This document shows positions 17,144 to 25,078 of a DNA stretch of 64,000 bases, piece by piece. The position numbers and the translations under genes were made by a program. The notes below the pieces were generated by a model. That model did not search any database. It worked only from the letters and a program-made list of their open reading frames with translations, and had not been told where the DNA came from. Origin of the DNA: a bacterium (GTDB taxonomy: Bacteria; Patescibacteriota; Microgenomatia; UBA1406; GWC2-37-13); assembly GCA_021825445.1 (NCBI GenBank), contig JAKAHA010000003.1, forward strand, positions 1-64,000, written 5' to 3'. Numbering within the stretch: the first letter of the stretch is position 1; each line of letters starts with the position of its first letter.

Positions 17144-17325
17144 AGTGAAATTTTTTTAACTCCGGGAATATCTCCCTGTAATGCTTTTTCTCTAAAACAA
17201 ATTCTACATAATCCAAATCTTCTCATATAACCTCTGGATCTACCACAGATACCACATCGATTATGAAATCGAACCTGAAATTTTTGTTTGTGTAAAAATT
17301 TCACTACGTCTGATGTTTTTGCCAT
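17140..17325 (-). CDS. rpsN: 30S ribosomal protein S14, zinc-binding type (uS14)
   Basis: 61 residues, the short C-plus form. Zinc ligands are in CGICGRSRG and LCRICFRE (CxxC...CxxC). [13 protein letters not shown] and the [13 protein letters not shown] stretch are diagnostic. It lies between rplE (2 bp) and rpsS (4-bp overlap). Confidence 0.96.
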   Translation of the reverse strand: MAKTSDVVKFLHKQKFQVRFHNRCGICGRSRGYMRRFGLCRICFREKALQGDIPGVKKISL

Positions 17326-17327
17326 AA

Positions 17328-17864
17328 TTATTTTTTAAACGGAATTCCTAACATTTCAAACAATTTTTTTCCTTTTTCTTTATTTTTTGCGGTCGTTACG
17401 ACTGTTACTTGTAAACCTCTTATTTTATCAATTTTATCGAAATCTATTTCAGGAAATATAATTTGTTCTGGAAAACCAATATTGAGATTTCCATTTTGAT
17501 CAACATTACTTTCATTTATTCCTCTAAAATCTTTAAGTCGAGGAATCACTATTTTAATCAATTTTTCCAAAAAATGATACATTTTCTTTCCTCTCAATGT
17601 TACTTTCACGCCAATTGCTAGTCCTTTTCTGATTTTAAAAGCTGAAACAGATGTTTTTGCCTTAGTAATCATTGCTTTTTGACCGGCAATTGTTGATATT
17701 TGTTCTTGTATTTTTTCAATGACGTTTTTATTAGTTACAGCTTCACCAGCTCCCACATTGATCGAGATCTTGACGATTTTAGGAACAGCCATAACATTAC
17801 TTACTCCAAATTCCTTGGTCAATTTTGGTGCTACCTCTGTCATGTAAAAATCTTTAAATGTCAT
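17328..17864 (-). CDS. rplE: 50S ribosomal protein L5 (uL5)
   Basis: 178 residues from [20 protein letters not shown]. The ATG at 17894 would lie deep in rplX, so 17864 is chosen; it still overlaps rplX by 11 bp. [41 protein letters not shown] and [21 protein letters not shown] are typical. It binds 5S rRNA and contacts P-site tRNA. Confidence 0.95.
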   Translation of the reverse strand: MTFKDFYMTEVAPKLTKEFGVSNVMAVPKIVKISINVGAGEAVTNKNVIEKIQEQISTIAGQKAMITKAKTSVSAFKIRKGLAIGVKVTLRGKKMYHFLEKLIKIVIPRLKDFRGINESNVDQNGNLNIGFPEQIIFPEIDFDKIDKIRGLQVTVVTTAKNKEKGKKLFEMLGIPFKK

Positions 17865-18171
17865 ATTTATATTTTGCTTTCGCATTTTTTGCAAACTCTA
17901 AACTTTTTATTCTTTCTATTTTAAATCCAACTCTCGTTAATTTTGTACATTTCGGACAAATTAAGTTTAATTTTGATATATCAATTGCTCTTGGAATTTC
18001 AACTATTCCTCCTTGTGGCATTTTTTCATTTTTCTTAACATGCCTTTTATAAAGATTTAATCCTGTAACCAAAACTTTTTCTGAATTTTGATAAACTTTT
18101 TCGACGACCCCACTTTTACCTTTATCTTTTCCAACTGTGATTTTAATTTTGTCCCCTTTTTTAATTTTCAT
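17854..18171 (-). CDS. rplX: 50S ribosomal protein L24 (uL24)
   Basis: 105 residues. KIKKGDKIKITVGKDKGKSGVVEKV is the KOW motif region; LNLYKRHVKKNEKMPQGGIVEIPRAID and a C-terminal CPKC pair complete the L24 pattern. It starts 50S assembly. Its last 11 bp overlap the rplE start. Confidence 0.95.
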   Translation of the reverse strand: MKIKKGDKIKITVGKDKGKSGVVEKVYQNSEKVLVTGLNLYKRHVKKNEKMPQGGIVEIPRAIDISKLNLICPKCTKLTRVGFKIERIKSLEFAKNAKAKYKYDI

Positions 18172-18185
18172 ATTTATTTTTAATA

Positions 18186-18213
18186 GTACGGAACAGGCAT
18201 GCCTGTTCCCTGC
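18186..18213. repeat. 28-bp GTAC-type palindrome, GGCATGCC centre
   Basis: GTACGGAACAGGCA followed by TGCCTGTTCCCTGC in the rplN-rplX spacer. It has the same ends as the 8305 and 9934 copies and the same GGCATGCC centre as the copy at 61680. Confidence 0.85.
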
Positions 18214-18216
18214 ATT

Positions 18217-18591
18217 TTAATATATCTCTTCTGCTAAACTGGCAATTTTCGAAAACCCATTTTCTTTAACTTCCTTACCAATTGGTCCAAAAATTCTAGT
18301 TCCTTTTGGATTTTGTTCTTCTTTACTGGCAAGCAATACACAGGCGTTATCATCAAATCTTATATAACTTCCGTCTTTTCTTCTTACTTCTTTTCTTGTC
18401 CTAACGATAACAGCTGAATGCACTTCTCCTTGTTTTACAAGCCCAAACGGCTGTGCTTCCTTAACTGTAACATTGATTACTTCACCTAGATAAGCAAATT
18501 TTCTATTGCCATTTTTTGCCATACCGATCATTGAAACCATTTTGGCTCCACTATTGTCTGCCACATTTATCATCGATCTTAATTGCAACAT
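18217..18591 (-). CDS. rplN: 50S ribosomal protein L14 (uL14)
   Basis: 124 residues: MLQLRSMINVADNSGAKMVS, GEVHSAVIVRTRKEVRRKDGS, FDDNACVLL and GTRIFGPIGKEV. Conserved length and sequence. It forms bridges B5 and B8 with the 30S. It follows rpsQ by 6 bp. Confidence 0.97.
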   Translation of the reverse strand: MLQLRSMINVADNSGAKMVSMIGMAKNGNRKFAYLGEVINVTVKEAQPFGLVKQGEVHSAVIVRTRKEVRRKDGSYIRFDDNACVLLASKEEQNPKGTRIFGPIGKEVKENGFSKIASLAEEIY

Positions 18592-18597
18592 ATTTTT

Positions 18598-18834
18598 TTA
18601 TTTATTCAATTTTTCAATAACAATAAAATGTTTATCTTTTGAAATTGGTTTTGTTTCTTCTATTTTGACCAAGTCATTTATTTGTAAAACTAATTTTTCA
18701 TTATGAGCTTTATACTTTTTGTGTCGAATTATAACCTTGTGATAGACAGGATGTCTAAATTTTCTTTCTACCAAAATAACGACTGTTTTTTCCATTTTTG
18801 TTGAAACTACTTTTCCTGTCAATGTTTTTTTCAT
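18598..18834 (-). CDS. rpsQ: 30S ribosomal protein S17 (uS17)
   Basis: 78 residues, OB-fold. GKVVSTKMEKTVVILVERKFRHPVYHK and the C-terminal VKIEETKPISKDKHFIVIEKL are diagnostic. It lies between rpmC (2 bp) and rplN. Confidence 0.96.
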   Translation of the reverse strand: MKKTLTGKVVSTKMEKTVVILVERKFRHPVYHKVIIRHKKYKAHNEKLVLQINDLVKIEETKPISKDKHFIVIEKLNK

Positions 18835-18836
18835 AT

Positions 18837-19028
18837 TTATTTTTTCTCCGATAATACTGTTAATAAAACTGCTAATTGTTTTTTCTTTTTTACAATACTA
18901 TTTGTATCTTTTGGAGGGTTACTCTTAAAAGACAACTGCAATTTAGCAATTTCTTCTCTTAATAAACCAGCTTCCTTCATTAATTCCTTACTTGTCTTCT
19001 CGCTGTATATTTTAGTATTTTTTCTCAT
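18837..19028 (-). CDS. rpmC: 50S ribosomal protein L29 (uL29)
   Basis: 63 residues, two long helices: SEKTSKELMKEAGLLREEIAKLQL and KKKQLAVLLTVLSEK. It is less conserved than its neighbours, but position between rplP and rpsQ, size and the LREEIAKLQ pattern support L29 at the tunnel exit. Confidence 0.9.
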   Translation of the reverse strand: MRKNTKIYSEKTSKELMKEAGLLREEIAKLQLSFKSNPPKDTNSIVKKKKQLAVLLTVLSEKK

Positions 19029-19051
19029 ATTTCGATTTCGCTCAATATAAA

Positions 19052-19462
19052 TTATATTTCTTTGCTTACAATTTTTGTTTTAACCGATAATTTTGATGCG
19101 ACACTATTTAATACTTCCATCGACTCCTCTTTTGATAATCCGTCTAGCTCAAATAATATTTTTCCCGGCGTAACACTGGCAACAAAATATGCTACATCCC
19201 CTTTTCCAGAACCCATGGTTACTTCTGGTGGTTTTTTAGTAAATGGCTTATCTGGAAATATTCTAAACCAATACTTACCACTTTTTCTCGTTCCACGAGC
19301 TAAAATAACTCTGACAGCTTCAATTTCTCGATCTTTGATCCAAGCACTTTTCATGGCTTTTAAACCATAAAATCCAAAGTTTAATCTATCACCTTTAACT
19401 GCAATTTTTCGGAATGTTCCTCTAAACTGCTTTCGATATTTTTGTCTTTTTGGTGCTAACAT
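19052..19462 (-). CDS. rplP: 50S ribosomal protein L16 (uL16)
   Basis: 136 residues. MLAPKRQKYRKQFRGTFRK, ILARGTRKSGKYWFRIFPDKPFTKKPPEVTMGSGKG (in parts) and PGKILFELDG are diagnostic. It organises the A-site tRNA region. The arginine in the ARGTRKSGKYW region, hydroxylated in some bacteria, is present. Confidence 0.96.
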   Translation of the reverse strand: MLAPKRQKYRKQFRGTFRKIAVKGDRLNFGFYGLKAMKSAWIKDREIEAVRVILARGTRKSGKYWFRIFPDKPFTKKPPEVTMGSGKGDVAYFVASVTPGKILFELDGLSKEESMEVLNSVASKLSVKTKIVSKEI

Positions 19463-19464
19463 AT

Positions 19465-20103
19465 TTATTTACATATCCAAACCTTAACGCCTACATATCC
19501 TGATCTCGTTAATGCTGGGTATCTAGCTAAATCAACGTCTTCTCTAATAGTTGATGTCGGAACTGATCCTAAAAAGTATTTTTCGCGACGGGAAATTTCA
19601 GCTCCTCCGACTCTTCCACCTAGTTGTATTTTGACTCCCTTAGCTCCTGCTTCCATCACCTTGTTCATTGCATTATGCACTGTTGATCTGTGAGGAAAAT
19701 TCTTTACCAATTTATCTGCAACTAGTTGAGCAACATAATAAGAATTTAAGAACGGTTTTTTAACTGGTTCAATTTTTATATCAATCTTTAATTCCTTAAC
19801 TTTTTCTCCTTTTTTTAAGTTGTCTAAAACAAACTGTTTAATTTCTTCCAACCCTTTTCCACCCCGACCAATTATCATACCAACTTTGACTGCATAAATA
19901 ATCAAAGTGATTCTATTTATAGCTCGCTCAATATCAATCTGTGTAACTGATGAAAAGGCTAATTTTTGCATCAAAACCTTCCTAATCTTCAAGTCTGAGA
20001 TCAACGAATCCTTGAAAGATCTTTTATTTGAAAAAAACCATCTTGAATTCCAGTTGTATATTATTCCAAGTCTTAAACCTCTTGGATGAACTTTTTGTCC
20101 CAT
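19465..20103 (-). CDS. rpsC: 30S ribosomal protein S3 (uS3)
   Basis: 212 residues. MGQKVHPRGLRLGI start, KH domain with VGMIIGRGGKGLEEIKQ, and the C-terminal GRVGGAEISRREKYFLGSVPTSTIREDVDLA. It forms part of the mRNA entry channel. It is only 1 bp from the rplV stop. Confidence 0.97.
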   Translation of the reverse strand: MGQKVHPRGLRLGIIYNWNSRWFFSNKRSFKDSLISDLKIRKVLMQKLAFSSVTQIDIERAINRITLIIYAVKVGMIIGRGGKGLEEIKQFVLDNLKKGEKVKELKIDIKIEPVKKPFLNSYYVAQLVADKLVKNFPHRSTVHNAMNKVMEAGAKGVKIQLGGRVGGAEISRREKYFLGSVPTSTIREDVDLARYPALTRSGYVGVKVWICK

Positions 20104-20104
20104 T

Positions 20105-20518
20105 TTATTTTTTAATTAATTTTTTAACAATTTTCTCTGACTTAACTGGCTTGCCCACCGTAGCTTTAGCGGAGGTGGGTTTAACCGTTTTCGCTTCCAA
20201 TATAATTTTAATGTGGCTCATTCTTCTATTGATTGGCTTAGCATTTCCTCTTGATCCAGGTCGATAACGTTTGAGCTTTTGCCCTTGTTCGACAGATAGA
20301 AGTTTAAAGTTTAACAGATTATCCTCTACTTTCAATATCTGTCGAGCACTACTTACTGCTGTTTTAATAGCTTTGTATAAAATAACAGCAGCATCAGTAT
20401 TTTCATACATTAAATATTCTAAACTTTCAACTGGCTTCATTTTTTTTATCGCCGGCAAATAAAAACGAGCTTTCTTTGGCGAAACCTTCAAATTTACAAA
20501 ATATGCTTTTACTTCCAT
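20105..20518 (-). CDS. rplV: 50S ribosomal protein L22 (uL22) with a repeat-derived C-terminal tail
   Basis: 137 residues. The L22 core is KVSPKKARFYLPAIKKM, then NTDAAVILYKAIKTAVSSARQ, the tunnel-lining hairpin around RYRPGSRGNAKPINRRMSHI, and IILEAK at about residue 110. Normal L22 ends there. The extra 27 residues (KTVKPTSAKATVGKPVKSEK and on) include ten encoded by a GCCCACC...GGTGGGT palindrome at 20153-20180, so the tail looks repeat-derived. It follows rplB directly because rpsS is missing from this position. Confidence 0.95.
   Translation of the reverse strand: MEVKAYFVNLKVSPKKARFYLPAIKKMKPVESLEYLMYENTDAAVILYKAIKTAVSSARQILKVEDNLLNFKLLSVEQGQKLKRYRPGSRGNAKPINRRMSHIKIILEAKTVKPTSAKATVGKPVKSEKIVKKLIKK
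20153..20180. repeat. 28-bp GC-rich palindromic element in the rplV tail
   Basis: GCCCACC and GGTGGGT arms flank a centre of GTAGCTTTAGCGGA. It is markedly more GC-rich than its surroundings and read in frame as PTSAKATVGK beyond the conserved end of L22. Confidence 0.75.
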
Positions 20519-20520
20519 AA

Positions 20521-21294
20521 TTATTTGCGTCTTTTTATAACTAATGATTTACTCCACTTATTTTTATTTCTAGTTCTGGTGCCACGGGCAGACTTACCCC
20601 ATGGTGTTTTTGGATGCATTCCTTCTCCAGATCTTCCCTCTCCTCCACCGTGTGGATGACTTCTTGGATCTTGAGCTGTTCCGCGAACAGTTGGTCTAAT
20701 ACCCATAAGTCTCTTCCTTCCTGCACTTCCAATTATTTCATCTTTAAAGGCAATATTTCCTACTTGTCCAACAGTTGCAAAGCAATCTTTAAAAAATCGC
20801 TGAACTGCTCCAGATGGCAACTTAAGATGAATATATTTATCTTCTTTAGCAATTACCTCAGCTGCCGCTCCGGCACTTTTTATCATCTGTCCACCTTTAC
20901 CTATATATAGTTCAACATTATGTACCAATGTTCCAATAGGAATATTTTTTAAAGCTAATGCATTTCCAATTTTTATTTCAGCATTTTCACTAGAAACAAC
21001 CCTATCTCCAATACTTAACTTGTTTGGGTATAGGATATATCTCATTTCATTGTCTGGATACTTAATCAAGGCAATAAATGCATTTCTATTTGGATCTCTT
21101 TCAATTCTTATTACTTCTCCTTCAATGCCCCTTTTATCTCTTTTAAAATCAATGACTCTGTAAAATCTCTTTTGACGACCCCCCTGGTGACGTACAGATA
21201 TCTTACCACTGTTATCACGCCCAGATCTTTTCTTTAAGATCGTCATCAAACTTTTTACTCGTTTAATTTTTTTTGATAATATTTTTTTATCCAT
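20521..21294 (-). CDS. rplB: 50S ribosomal protein L2 (uL2)
   Basis: 257 residues, shorter than E. coli (273) at the N-terminus. RSGRDNSGKISVRHQGGRQKRFYR and RVIDFKRDKRGIEG, then the C-terminal VRGTAQDPRSHPHGGGEGRSGEG containing the HPHGGGEG loop near the peptidyl transferase centre. Needed for subunit joining. It lies between rplW (2 bp) and rplV. Confidence 0.97.
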   Translation of the reverse strand: MDKKILSKKIKRVKSLMTILKKRSGRDNSGKISVRHQGGRQKRFYRVIDFKRDKRGIEGEVIRIERDPNRNAFIALIKYPDNEMRYILYPNKLSIGDRVVSSENAEIKIGNALALKNIPIGTLVHNVELYIGKGGQMIKSAGAAAEVIAKEDKYIHLKLPSGAVQRFFKDCFATVGQVGNIAFKDEIIGSAGRKRLMGIRPTVRGTAQDPRSHPHGGGEGRSGEGMHPKTPWGKSARGTRTRNKNKWSKSLVIKRRK

Positions 21295-21296
21295 AA

Positions 21297-21584
21297 TTAT
21301 TTTTGTGGAAACAAATCAATTTTTCCTTCTTTAATTTTAATAAAAGCAATTTTTAGATTCGGCGCTTTTTTTAACAAACCTTTTTTGCCAACTCTTTTTT
21401 CTTTTCCTTTTCTAATCATGATTTTTATTTCTCCTGCTTTTACTTTAAAAAGTGTTTCTAAGGCTTGTTTTACTTGATTCTTATTAGCTTTTTTATCTAC
21501 TTCAAACATATAAACTTTACTCTGAGCTAAATTAGTAGCTTTTTCAGTAAGAATTGGTTTTATTAAAATTTTATTTATAATCAT
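21297..21584 (-). CDS. rplW: 50S ribosomal protein L23 (uL23)
   Basis: 95 residues. ILIKPILTEKATNLAQSKVYMFEVDKKANKNQVKQALETLF is the L23 core (ribosome exit-site protein, docking site for trigger factor and SRP). It overlaps rplD by 4 bp. Confidence 0.95.
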   Translation of the reverse strand: MIINKILIKPILTEKATNLAQSKVYMFEVDKKANKNQVKQALETLFKVKAGEIKIMIRKGKEKRVGKKGLLKKAPNLKIAFIKIKEGKIDLFPQK

Positions 21585-22255
21585 TTTATTTTGCTTTTAA
21601 AAACTTCTAGAGCATTTTCCACAAAAATAAGACTGCTACTTTTTAGAATCATGTAAGGATTTAATGAACTAACATCGACAAAAGACATATTTGATATATT
21701 TCGCATTGCAAGTACCAGATTATTTTTTTCCATCTTCCTCATAATCATAAGATTATTTTTTCCTTTTAATTTTAATTCATTAAGAAAATTTACAACTACC
21801 TTTGTCTTTGGTTTCATTGTTAATGCTTTTTCTTCAAGTCCAAATATTTTCTTTTCTTTTAATTTTATGGTCAACGCCCCAAATAAAGCTATCTTTTTTT
21901 CTTTTTTATTAAACTTTAAAGTATAGTCTTTTTGTTTTGGACCATGAGCAACTCCTCCACCTACAAAAATTGGGGCTTTGATCGCTCCGTGTCTAGCCTT
22001 CCCCGTACCTTTTTGTCTATATATTTTTTTGGTTGATCCAATAACCTCACTTCGTGTTTTTATTTTTACATTTCCCTGTCTCTGATTGACTAAATAAACT
22101 CTGATTGCCTGAGTTAGTAAACTTTTATTTTCTGCCACATCAAAAACTTCTTTTGGAAGTTCAATAGTTTTTTGTTCTTTACCTTCAATACTATAGATGG
22201 GTAAAGATAAATTTGATTTTTTTTCAGTTTTTTTTGCTATTTTTGTTGTGACCAT
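21581..22255 (-). CDS. rplD: 50S ribosomal protein L4 (uL4)
   Basis: 224 residues from MVTTKIAKKTEKK. The more distant ATG at 22300 would overlap rplC by 41 bp, so 22255 is preferred. LLTQAIRVYLVNQRQGNVKIKTRSEV, IYRQKGTGKARHGAIKAPIFVGGGVAHGPK (in parts) mark the tunnel loop. In E. coli L4 also represses the S10 operon; that function is not shown here. Confidence 0.95.
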   Translation of the reverse strand: MVTTKIAKKTEKKSNLSLPIYSIEGKEQKTIELPKEVFDVAENKSLLTQAIRVYLVNQRQGNVKIKTRSEVIGSTKKIYRQKGTGKARHGAIKAPIFVGGGVAHGPKQKDYTLKFNKKEKKIALFGALTIKLKEKKIFGLEEKALTMKPKTKVVVNFLNELKLKGKNNLMIMRKMEKNNLVLAMRNISNMSFVDVSSLNPYMILKSSSLIFVENALEVFKSKIK

Positions 22256-22259
22256 ATTT

Positions 22260-22931
22260 TTATCCTCTAATTTCCAGTAATCCACCTTTTGCTCCTGCAA
22301 CCAATCCTTTAACTAAAATTCCTTTTTCCGTAACTTCAATGACTTCTATATTTTTAATGGTTACTCGATCATTTCCCATTCTTCCAGCCATTCTTTTTCC
22401 TTTAAATACTCGTCCCGGAGTTGTTGTCATTCCAATTGATCCTGGAGCTCTCTCATCGCGCGATGCTCCGTGAGTTTGAGATCGACCCTTAAATCCATGA
22501 CGCCTCATTCCTCCTTGAAATCCCTTACCTTTTGACGTTCCGGTAACAGTTATTAAATCACCAGTTTTTACTAAAAGTGCTGGGTTGATAACTTCTCCTG
22601 TAAAAATTTTTACTTCTCCCAACTGTAATCCGCTTTTCTCACCTTCGCTAATTATTTTTACATTTTCTTTAAAATCTTCAAGTCGAAATTCCCTTAAAAA
22701 ACGAAGCGGGGTCGTAATCCCCGCCTTTTTGAGTTCTCCTTTAACTGGATTTTTAATTTTTTTAGCTTGACAAAATCCGAGCTTAGCAGAAAAATAACCA
22801 CGCTTTTCTGGAGTAACGATGCTCACTAAATGGCAAGAAGATGTGTCGATGAAAGTTGTTGGGATCCTATCACCTTTTTTATCAAATTGTTGGGACGAAA
22901 TCGATTTTTTCCCTAAAAGAAATAGTGACAT
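22260..22931 (-). CDS. rplC: 50S ribosomal protein L3 (uL3)
   Basis: 223 residues. TGTSKGKGFQGGMRRHGFKG, SQTHGASRDERAPGSIG and PGRVFKGKRMAGRMG are the L3 signature, including the loop that reaches the peptidyl transferase centre. It begins the contiguous S10-type block after a 102-bp spacer from rpsJ that contains a terminator-like hairpin. Confidence 0.96.
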   Translation of the reverse strand: MSLFLLGKKSISSQQFDKKGDRIPTTFIDTSSCHLVSIVTPEKRGYFSAKLGFCQAKKIKNPVKGELKKAGITTPLRFLREFRLEDFKENVKIISEGEKSGLQLGEVKIFTGEVINPALLVKTGDLITVTGTSKGKGFQGGMRRHGFKGRSQTHGASRDERAPGSIGMTTTPGRVFKGKRMAGRMGNDRVTIKNIEVIEVTEKGILVKGLVAGAKGGLLEIRG

Positions 22932-22945
22932 AATATATATTGTCT

Positions 22946-22977
22946 AAAAAAAATCCTTCTTTCCCGAACAAAAGGAT
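22946..22977 (-). terminator. Terminator-like hairpin (possible attenuator) between rpsJ and rplC
   Basis: On the minus strand ATCCTTTT, a TTCGGG-containing loop and AAGAAGGAT form an 8-bp stem followed directly by TTTTTTTT. It lies inside a co-directional ribosomal block, so it probably lowers or conditions readthrough from tuf-rpsJ into rplC rather than ending the operon. Seen in sequence; the function is inferred. Confidence 0.65.
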
Positions 22978-23033
22978 ATTTAACATGTAAATTGCATTAT
23001 ATAATAATCTATTCCATTCTTCAAGCAGATTTA

Positions 23034-23342
23034 TTACATTTTAACCTCTACTTCAACACCGGCAGGAAGTTCAAGATGCATTAATGAATCGATTGTTTGA
23101 TTTGTTGGGTTCAAAATATCGATCATTCTTTTGTGAGTTTTTAAACCAAAATGCTCACGAGCATCTTTATCGATGAACGAGGCTTTATCAACTACAAATA
23201 TTTCATTTTTTGTAGGTAATGGAATTGGTCCAACCACATTGGCACCTGTCCTGATTGTTGTGTCTACAATTTTTTGACACGTCTCATCAATCAGACGATG
23301 ATCATATGATTTAAGCCTAATTCTAATTCTTCCTTTCGGCAT
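23034..23342 (-). CDS. rpsJ: 30S ribosomal protein S10 (uS10)
   Basis: 102 residues. RIRIRLKSYDHRLIDETCQKIV, GPIPLPTKNEIFVVDK and EHFGLKTHKRMIDI are the S10/NusE signature. It also binds NusB/NusG in antitermination. It is 22 bp downstream of tuf. Confidence 0.97.
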   Translation of the reverse strand: MPKGRIRIRLKSYDHRLIDETCQKIVDTTIRTGANVVGPIPLPTKNEIFVVDKASFIDKDAREHFGLKTHKRMIDILNPTNQTIDSLMHLELPAGVEVEVKM

Positions 23343-23364
23343 ATTAAAGTGCGAAATTTACAAT

Positions 23365-24549
23365 TTATTTAATAATCTTTGTGACAACTCCAGCTCCAAC
23401 TGTGTGACCACCTTCACGTACGGCAAACTTTAATCCTTCTTCCATAGCAACTGGATAGATTAATTTACCTTTAATTTTAACGTTGTCTCCTGGCATAACC
23501 ATTTCAACGCCAGCTGGCAACTCAACTTCTCCGGTAATATCAGTTGTTTTAATATAGAACTGAGGTCGATATCCCTTAAAAAATGGTGTGTGTCGTCCAC
23601 CTTCGTCTTTGGTTAAGATATATAACTCTGCCTCAAATTCTGTATGAGGTGTAATTGAACCCGGTTTTGCAATCACTTGTCCACGAATTACGTCTTCTTT
23701 TTCTACTCCTCGAAGAAGTAATCCAACATTATCACCCGCTTGAGCTTGATCAAGAGTTTTCTTAAACATTTCAACTCCAGTAATAACTGTTTTTTTAGTA
23801 TCTTTTATTCCAACGATTTCTACTTCTTCATTTACCTTTGCAATTCCTCGTTCTACTCTTCCAGTAACAACTGTTCCTCGACCCGAGATTGTAAAGACAT
23901 CCTCAACAGTCATTAAGAATGGCTTATCAACTGGTCTGACTGGATCTGGGATATATTCATCAACTGTCTTCATAAGAAGTTCAATTGCTTTTAATCCTTC
24001 TGGATCATCGGCCAAAGCTTTGATAGCAGAACCACGGATGACCGGAATCTTGTCTCCTGGGAATTTATATTTAGTTAACAAATCTCTTACTTCCATTTCG
24101 ACTAGATCTAAGATTTCTTTATCTTCGACCATATCACATTTGTTTAAGAAAACGATGACAGCTGGAACGTTTACCTGTCGAGCAAGCAGTATATGTTCTC
24201 GAGTCTGAGGCATTGGACCGTCGGGTGCCGAAACAACTAAGATTGCTCCATCCATTTGAGCAGCTCCTGTAATCATGTTCTTAATATAATCTGCATGTCC
24301 TGGAGCATCAATGTGAGCATAGTGCCTTTTGTCTGTCTCGTATTCACTGTGGTGAAGATTAATCGTGACTCCTCTGGCTTTTTCTTCTGGAGCTTTATCA
24401 ATATCTTCGTATTTTAAGAATTTTGCTTTACCTGTTTTTGAAAGATAATAATGAATTGCGGAAGTTAAGGTTGTCTTTCCATGATCAACGTGACCAATAG
24501 TACCAATATTTAAATGAGGTTTATTCCTCGTGAAAACGCCGTCTGCCAT
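23365..24549 (-). CDS. tuf: Translation elongation factor EF-Tu
   Basis: 394 residues, full length. [11 protein letters not shown]-loop, the switch-I region [20 protein letters not shown] (G3; Ala replaces the Cys of E. coli DCPGH), NKCD (G4) and GSAIKAL (G5), then domains II and III ([33 protein letters not shown]). It delivers aminoacyl-tRNA to the ribosome. The switch-I wording differs from the usual TINTSHVEY but keeps the essential Thr. A strong promoter lies 48-75 bp upstream. Confidence 0.97.
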   Translation of the reverse strand: MADGVFTRNKPHLNIGTIGHVDHGKTTLTSAIHYYLSKTGKAKFLKYEDIDKAPEEKARGVTINLHHSEYETDKRHYAHIDAPGHADYIKNMITGAAQMDGAILVVSAPDGPMPQTREHILLARQVNVPAVIVFLNKCDMVEDKEILDLVEMEVRDLLTKYKFPGDKIPVIRGSAIKALADDPEGLKAIELLMKTVDEYIPDPVRPVDKPFLMTVEDVFTISGRGTVVTGRVERGIAKVNEEVEIVGIKDTKKTVITGVEMFKKTLDQAQAGDNVGLLLRGVEKEDVIRGQVIAKPGSITPHTEFEAELYILTKDEGGRHTPFFKGYRPQFYIKTTDITGEVELPAGVEMVMPGDNVKIKGKLIYPVAMEEGLKFAVREGGHTVGAGVVTKIIK

Positions 24550-24596
24550 ATGATTATAAAATAAAATTAATAATAAATAATTAACAAGCCTTTCTT

Positions 24597-24624
24597 ATTA
24601 TAACGAAAAAATTTAAAAAAACAA
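24597..24624 (-). promoter_or_regulatory. Promoter of tuf and the downstream ribosomal cluster
   Basis: Minus strand: TTGTTT (-35, 24624-24619), 16-bp spacer, TATAAT (-10, 24602-24597). It lies 48 bp before the tuf ATG, giving a short leader. It is the best promoter seen ahead of the 24-kb minus-strand run. Confidence 0.8.
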
Positions 24625-24705
24625 GAAGGCTTTTCAAGCTTTAGAATTTATGATACGGATTGAGGTTAAGAAAGTCAAGGGGGAAGTTAGTCAAAATCCT
24701 CCGCA

Positions 24706-24775
24706 GACCACGTAGACTCGCTACTCCGACGCGAGGACGTAGACCTCGGGAGTAGATAAGAGCTCTACTGTGGTC
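24706..24775. repeat. GC-rich 70-bp nested stem-loop upstream of tuf
   Basis: Nested arms: GACCACGTAGA with TCTACTGTGGTC, CTACTCC with GGAGTAG, and CGAGG with CCTCG. It is strikingly GC-rich for this genome. It sits between a small unknown gene and the tuf promoter. It could be a repeat element, a terminator without a T-run, or a structured RNA; nothing decides between these. Confidence 0.65.
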
Positions 24776-24785
24776 AAGAGATAAA

Positions 24786-25025
24786 CTAGATAAATTTAGT
24801 TAACACTGCGACAGCAACAGCAACCAAACCTATCAAACCATACCCGCCAAGTTTAATTTCCAATTTATTCTTTGATCTTACGTATCTATCACCATTGGCA
24901 ACATATTTATAACCCTTTCTAATCATGTCGGGAATATAATATCCTTGTACTTGAGCCTGTTCAGAACTAAGTCCATCTTCAATATGAACGACTCGAAAAA
25001 ATGGATTTTCTCCATGATTTTTCAT
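24786..25025 (-). CDS. Small hypothetical protein with C-terminal membrane segment
   Basis: 79 residues, not recognised. A soluble N-terminal part (NPFFRVVHIEDGLSSEQAQV, then GYYIPDMIRKGYKYVANGDRYV) is followed by one hydrophobic C-terminal helix at about residues 62-79 (GLIGLVAVAVAVLTKFI), suggesting a tail-anchored protein with its N-terminus in the cytoplasm. It has a convincing promoter 10 bp upstream (25035-25063). It is separated from tuf by a GC-rich stem-loop and is probably its own transcription unit. No function is proposed. Confidence 0.6.
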   Translation of the reverse strand: MKNHGENPFFRVVHIEDGLSSEQAQVQGYYIPDMIRKGYKYVANGDRYVRSKNKLEIKLGGYGLIGLVAVAVAVLTKFI

Positions 25026-25034
25026 AATGTTTTG

Positions 25035-25063
25035 ATTTTATAACAGACTGTTTTAATAGTCAA
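25035..25063 (-). promoter_or_regulatory. Promoter of the small hypothetical gene
   Basis: Minus strand: TTGACT (25063-25058), 17-bp spacer, TAAAAT (25040-25035), 9 bp before the ATG. Near-consensus sigma-70 type with a very short or absent leader. Confidence 0.7.
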
Positions 25064-25078
25064 ATTTTTATTCGAAGG

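Noticed and set aside
22256..22300. Upstream extension of rplD
   Set aside because: It overlaps rplC by 41 bp. The MVTTKIAKK start fits the spacing to rplC.
24706..24775. tRNA or other classical structured RNA
   Set aside because: The length is near 70 nt, but there is no T-loop (TTCGA), no anticodon arm and no acceptor pairing in the right register.
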